Both the position numbers and the translations under genes were made by a program. The notes beneath the pieces were generated by a model, which had not been told where the DNA came from, did not search any database, and saw only the letters and a list, made by a program, of their open reading frames with translations. Positions 60,436-64,000 of a DNA stretch of 64,000 nucleotides are shown in pieces (position 1 is the stretch's first letter; each line of letters opens with the position of its first letter). This stretch comes from JALHOP01 sp964484195. GTDB lineage: Bacteria; Myxococcota; XYA12-FULL-58-9; JALHOP01. The stretch is taken from the NCBI GenBank assembly GCA_964484195.1, contig CAZAER010000013.1, positions 1-64,000 of the forward strand, read 5' to 3'.

Positions 60436-62414
60436 GTCGCGGTGGCTCCTTCGGGCAGGGTCGCTTCACGCGTACGGCGCTTCGGCCAGAGCGCCGTGAG
60501 CGAGCCTGCCGCGATCAGTGGGATGGCGTACCAGAGCCAAACGACCAGCGGGATGGTGAACGCACGCACACCGATGCGGCTTCCATCGCGCTCGATCGAC
60601 AACAGCGACAGGTACAGATCGATCTGGCCGATGGTGAAGACGTCGGGCGTGCCGATGGGCTCGCGCTGATTGTCGTAGTAGTTGAGCGCCGGCGCCATGT
60701 AGCCGACGACCTTGTCGCCTTCGGTCACGGTCAGGTGCGCGAGCACGACGTCGCGGTGTTCTTCTTTTCGCAGCCCGCCGCGCTCGTAAATGACCGTGTA
60801 CTTGCCGACGCGGAAGCTCTCTCCCGGCGCCAGCGACGCTTCGGTGGTCGCCTTGTAGGTCGCCGAAGCGGACACCGCGGCGACGATGACGATGACCGCG
60901 ATGTGCACCACGTAGCCGCCGAACCGCCGGCGATTGGCCGCGATGCTGGCCGCGAGGGCGGAGACGAAGCCTTCCTTGCGCCGCTTTTGCCGCTCGCGGG
61001 CCGGCGCCACCATCTCGCGCAGGGTCACCGCCATGGCGAAACCACAAAGACCGAACGTGAACAGCGCCAGCCATTCGCGGACGCCCGCGGCGAAGCAGGC
61101 CACCATGACTACCGCCAAAGCGGACACGGGCACGACGAAGCTGCGCAACACTTCCATACCCTGGGGCTTGCCCCACGGGAGCACCGGCCCGACGCCCATC
61201 ATGAAGACCATCAACAGCCCGATGGGCACCGCCATGCGGTTGAAGTACGGCTCGCCGACGCTCACCTGCGTGCCACGCACGGCTTCGGTGACCAGCGGGA
61301 AGATCGTACCGAGCAAGACCGTGAAGGTGAGGACCACGAAGACGAGGTTGTTGAGCAAGAAGGCGCTCTCGCGGCTCATCACCGCTTCGATGCGACCTTC
61401 GCTCTCGAGCAAGTGGGCGCGGCCGACGAGGAGCCCGAGCGAGGCGATCATCACGAGCGCCAGGAACGTGAGGAACACCGGCCCGATGGGTGACTGCGTG
61501 AACGAGTGGACCGAGTTGAAGACGCCCGAGCGGGTCATGAACGTACCCAGGATGGTGAGCAGGAATGCCCCGAGCACGAGCGACAAGGTCCAGGCCTTGA
61601 GGATGCGGCGGCGCTCCTGGACGACCGTCGAGTGGAGATAACCGGTCGCTGCGAGCCAAGGCAGGAGCGAGGCATTCTCGACCGGGTCCCACGCCCAGTA
61701 ACCGCCCCAGCCGAGGACCTCGTAGGCCCACCAGCCACCGAGGACGATGCCGATGGATAAGAAGGTCCAGGGAATCATCGTCCAGCGGCGCAACGGCTTG
61801 AGCCAGCCCTCCGATAGGCGCCCGCGCAACAACGCCGCGACCGCGATGCCGAAGGGTACGGTCATGCCGACGTAGCCCAGGTAGAGCGACGGCGGATGAA
61901 TGACCATGAGGATGTGGTTCTGCAATAGCGGATTAGGACCGGGGCCATCCGGCGGCACCGGCGACACCGCGGTGAACGGATTGGCGACACCTGCAACCAA
62001 GAGCGCGAAAAACGCAGCGACGAAGAGGATCGTCGCCAAAGCGTAGGCCATGTACTCGCGGTAGGCCTGACGGTTGAAATACGTGAACGCCGCGACGTAG
62101 GCCCCGAGGATTGCACCCCAGAACAAGATCGAGCCTTCGAGCGACGACCACAGGGACACGACGGTGACCCAGGTCGGCGACGCGCGGCTGCCGACCTGCG
62201 TGACGTATTTCACCGAGAAATCGTGCGCGAGCAGGGCCCGCATCATGACGACGTTGGCGAAGACCATGGCGCCGGCGAACAAATAGGCGGCACGCTCGGT
62301 GAGATTCAGCAGGCGTAAGCTCTGCCGCGCCCCACCCACGAAGCCGACAACGACGCCGAAGCTCGCGGCGAGGAGAGCGAGTAGAACCGCGGCTTGTCCC
62401 AGGAGCGAATGCAT
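60432..62414 (-). CDS. ccmF: CcmF-type cytochrome c haem lyase subunit
   Basis: A 660-residue polytopic protein of the CcmF/CcsA haem-handling family. Family features: VSLWSSLEGSILFWG near residue 90, LYLGYVGMTVPFGIAVA, the WWD haem-binding segment GWGGYWAWDPVENASLLPW at about 230-250, TRSGVFNSVHSF and a C-terminal periplasmic domain (YTVIYERGGLRKEEHRDVV). It joins haem to apocytochrome with CcmH/I. It lies 9 bases after an ABC ATPase gene and is coupled to ccmG. ccmA-E are not in the window. Confidence 0.95.
   Translation of the reverse strand: MHSLLGQAAVLLALLAASFGVVVGFVGGARQSLRLLNLTERAAYLFAGAMVFANVVMMRALLAHDFSVKYVTQVGSRASPTWVTVVSLWSSLEGSILFWGAILGAYVAAFTYFNRQAYREYMAYALATILFVAAFFALLVAGVANPFTAVSPVPPDGPGPNPLLQNHILMVIHPPSLYLGYVGMTVPFGIAVAALLRGRLSEGWLKPLRRWTMIPWTFLSIGIVLGGWWAYEVLGWGGYWAWDPVENASLLPWLAATGYLHSTVVQERRRILKAWTLSLVLGAFLLTILGTFMTRSGVFNSVHSFTQSPIGPVFLTFLALVMIASLGLLVGRAHLLESEGRIEAVMSRESAFLLNNLVFVVLTFTVLLGTIFPLVTEAVRGTQVSVGEPYFNRMAVPIGLLMVFMMGVGPVLPWGKPQGMEVLRSFVVPVSALAVVMVACFAAGVREWLALFTFGLCGFAMAVTLREMVAPARERQKRRKEGFVSALAASIAANRRRFGGYVVHIAVIVIVAAVSASATYKATTEASLAPGESFRVGKYTVIYERGGLRKEEHRDVVLAHLTVTEGDKVVGYMAPALNYYDNQREPIGTPDVFTIGQIDLYLSLLSIERDGSRIGVRAFTIPLVVWLWYAIPLIAAGSLTALWPKRRTREATLPEGATAT
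61111..61126. repeat. copy of dispersed motif in ccmF (CCGCCAAAGCGGAC)
   Basis: ACCGCCAAAGCGGACA carries the CCGCCAAAGCGGAC variant also found at 7353-7366. It lies inside ccmF coding sequence. Confidence 0.4.
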
Positions 62415-62423
62415 CGACCGACG

Positions 62424-63113
62424 CTATAGGCGCAGACGCCGTGCGCCGACAACTGGAGCGTGGCTCACCAACAGACAAGCGAAGCCTACCTCCGCCTGGA
62501 GCTTGGTGAGGGTTTCCAGCGCTTCGGCGCGTGCTGCCTCATCGAGGGCCGAGACCGGCTCATCGGCGAGGATGAGCTCGGGAGCGCCGACGAGGGCGCG
62601 TGCAAGTGCGACACGTTGTCGCTCACCGCCCGACAAGGTCGCCGGATAGCGGCCAGCAAGGTGGCGGGCCTGCGTCCGTTCGAGCGCTTCGAGGGCGAGT
62701 CTATCGGCCTCGTGGCGGCTGCTGCCGGTGAGCAGCACCGGTTCCGCGACACTCGCGAGAGCGGTGAAACGGGGATTGAGGGCCGCGCTCGGGTGCTGGA
62801 AGAGCAGACGAACACGTCGGCGATAGTCACGCAGGGCAGACCCGCGCACGTGTGTGACGTCGTTGCCCAACCACAAGAGAGCGCCCGCTTCCGGCTCGAG
62901 CAGCCGTGCGACGCACTGCAAGAGTGTGGTTTTGCCGGCGCCGCTCGCGCCTTCGACGAGCACGAGCTCGCCGCGCCCGACCTCGAAGGAGATGGGCTTC
63001 AAGGCTTGGACGGTGCGTTGCCGTAGGCCCGGCAGACGATGGTTCTTCGACAGCTTACGAACCGAGAGCAGCGGCGTGGCGTCGACCTCACCGCTATAGC
63101 AGACGGAGGTCAA
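62424..63113 (-). CDS. peptide/nickel-type ABC transporter ATPase
   Basis: A 229-residue ATPase of the DppF/OppF kind: Walker A GASGAGKTTLLQ, Q-loop RLLFQHPSAALNPRFT (the SLNP-type signature of peptide ABC ATPases), signature LSGGERQRVALARAL, Walker B LILADEPVSALDE and an H-loop SHAP. It lies next to ccmF yet is not CcmA-like; its permease appears to be the DppC-like gene at the window end, with one unknown gene between (overlap 4 bases). The C-terminus is shorter than usual and lacks the oligopeptide-binding tail. Confidence 0.88.
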   Translation of the reverse strand: MTSVCYSGEVDATPLLSVRKLSKNHRLPGLRQRTVQALKPISFEVGRGELVLVEGASGAGKTTLLQCVARLLEPEAGALLWLGNDVTHVRGSALRDYRRRVRLLFQHPSAALNPRFTALASVAEPVLLTGSSRHEADRLALEALERTQARHLAGRYPATLSGGERQRVALARALVGAPELILADEPVSALDEAARAEALETLTKLQAEVGFACLLVSHAPVVGARRLRL

Positions 63114-63745
63114 TCGGTGAGGCTCGCCATGATGGCTTCGATCATTTCGTCGGCGGGAAGCCCGTGGTCGACCAGCACGCGGGCAATGCCGACCAGCATG
63201 ACACGTGCGTCCGGGAGATGACGCGGGTCGTACGACGTGCCGTTGAACGCCCCGGTGAGCGCTTTCCTGGTGCGGTCGGGGTGGCCGGCGGCTCCGGCGA
63301 GCTTTTGCAACGCCTCGAGCGCTTTCGGATCCGGCATCAGCTGGTCCATGGAGATGCGGCTCACCGGCGGCGGCTCCTGCATGGATAGAGGCAGCTGGGG
63401 CGCCAAGGGATCGTCTTGTGGTGCGACCACGGGGGGAAGCAGCGCGGCCATGTCTTCGGGACTGGTGCCCGCGACCATGGAACGCAAGTCGCCGGTCGGC
63501 TCGGTGTCCGTGAGCATCGCTTCGAGCTGCGCGTCGGCGGGCGAGCTGGTGATCGGTCGATTGGCGACGGGTGCCGGCTCGACGGTCATGGCGCTCGGGA
63601 AGACGGGTGCGGCGTCGAGCTCGAGCGATACCTCGACGTCACCACCAAGAGGCGCCCCACGTGCGAGCTCTTCGGCAGCGGTGCGTAGCTCGCGCTCGGT
63701 CTCCGCCGAAATGATGCCGCGAGGCGCGGAGCGAGGCTTCTCCAT
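63110..63745 (-). CDS. hypothetical protein between ABC permease and ATPase
   Basis: A 211-residue soluble protein of unknown family. The N-terminal two-thirds is disordered and Pro/Ala-rich (PVFPSAMTVEPAPVANRPI); the C-terminal 70 residues are helical (ALEALQKLAGAAGHP; DARVMLVGIARVLVDHGLP). It overlaps the ATPase gene by 4 bases and lies 17 bases after the permease gene, so it belongs to the transporter operon by position only. Confidence 0.55.
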   Translation of the reverse strand: MEKPRSAPRGIISAETERELRTAAEELARGAPLGGDVEVSLELDAAPVFPSAMTVEPAPVANRPITSSPADAQLEAMLTDTEPTGDLRSMVAGTSPEDMAALLPPVVAPQDDPLAPQLPLSMQEPPPVSRISMDQLMPDPKALEALQKLAGAAGHPDRTRKALTGAFNGTSYDPRHLPDARVMLVGIARVLVDHGLPADEMIEAIMASLTD

Positions 63746-63762
63746 GGTGCCCTATGAACGTA

Positions 63763-64000
63763 TCAGGGGCTGGCCCGATCCGACAACAATCGACCATTGC
63801 GGCCGCCCATGGCCTCGCCCAAGACATTGCAGGCGACCGTGAGGCTGATGAGCGCGAGGCCAGGCGCCACGATGAGCCACCAAGCACCCAAGTGTTGAGC
63901 TGCGCCGCGCATGAGCCCACCCCAGCTCGCGACCGCGTCTGGCACACCGAAGCCGAGGAACGACAGCGACGCCTCGACCAGCGTCGCGGTGGCGACTCCG
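63763..64000 (-). CDS. DppC-like ABC transporter permease, C-terminal part
   Basis: The last 78 residues of a dipeptide/oligopeptide permease, open at the window edge. LVEASLSFLGFGVPDAVASWGG and a following LGAWWLIVAPGLALISLTVACNVLGEAM helix match the conserved EAA loop end and final transmembrane helix of DppC/OppC proteins; it ends in a short basic tail. Its start lies beyond base 64000. The ATPase downstream is its likely partner. Confidence 0.85.
   Translation of the reverse strand, partial: GVATATLVEASLSFLGFGVPDAVASWGGLMRGAAQHLGAWWLIVAPGLALISLTVACNVLGEAMGGRNGRLLSDRASP

Noticed and set aside
62424..63113. CcmA haem exporter ATPase
   Set aside because: The Q-loop (HPSAALNPRFT) and position relative to a DppC-like permease fit peptide transporters; CcmA proteins are shorter and lack that signature.

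Overview
The window is high-G+C bacterial chromosome (about two-thirds G+C by eye), densely coded on both strands, with no rRNA, tRNA or CRISPR array that I can see. The spaced tig, clpP, clpX, lon order, a Lon close to the myxobacterial LonV/LonD type, many lipoproteins of unknown function, a GAF-PAS hybrid histidine kinase, prolific GTG/TTG starts and ATGA/GTGA gene overlaps all point to Myxococcota (former Deltaproteobacteria), probably outside Myxococcus itself. The phylum is an inference from protein resemblance; I could not run a search.

Layout. 1-2.4 kb: an accessory-looking segment with a RelE/ParE-type toxin-antitoxin pair bracketed by a 12-bp direct repeat, beside a tyrosine recombinase with an unusual C-terminal extension. 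2.4-17 kb: a protein-quality-control island (trigger factor; a TPR protein fused to a Lon-type S16 protease domain; a DPR-repeat protein; an Hsp20; ClpP; ClpX; Lon), interrupted by a TonB-dependent receptor, an outer-membrane barrel and a lipoprotein. 17-31 kb: an unknown protein, an exo/endonuclease-phosphatase family enzyme, a cNMP-binding/flavoprotein fusion and its decaying paralogue, DUF4349-like lipoproteins, a small exported protein with an unknown partner, a LysR regulator, a tandem YCII protein, a membrane protein and a hybrid kinase. 31-40 kb: a proline dehydrogenase / SDR / M20 peptidase operon, a Kup potassium transporter behind a structured leader, an HNH endonuclease, thyA-folA and an APH-fold kinase. 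40-58 kb: mostly exported proteins and lipoproteins, a Tlc-like nucleotide transporter, an M3 peptidase-cupredoxin operon, an OB-fold nuclease, an LpxL-type acyltransferase and a pair of SPFH proteins. 58.6-64 kb: cytochrome c maturation genes (ccmF, ccmG, ccmH and a ccmI-like gene), then a peptide-type ABC ATPase and the end of a DppC-like permease that runs off the window.

Functionally the clearest units are the chaperone/protease island, the thyA-folA folate pair, the ccmFGH(I) haem-ligation operon with the SPFH pair behind it, and the proline catabolism operon. The most unexpected signals are a dispersed palindrome (core TCCGCTNNAGCGGA) scattered through coding and non-coding DNA, the TPR-Lon-protease fusion inside the clp/lon island, the repeat-bracketed toxin-antitoxin unit beside the recombinase, and an HNH endonuclease gene that carries the same 18-base palindromic sequence upstream of and inside itself.
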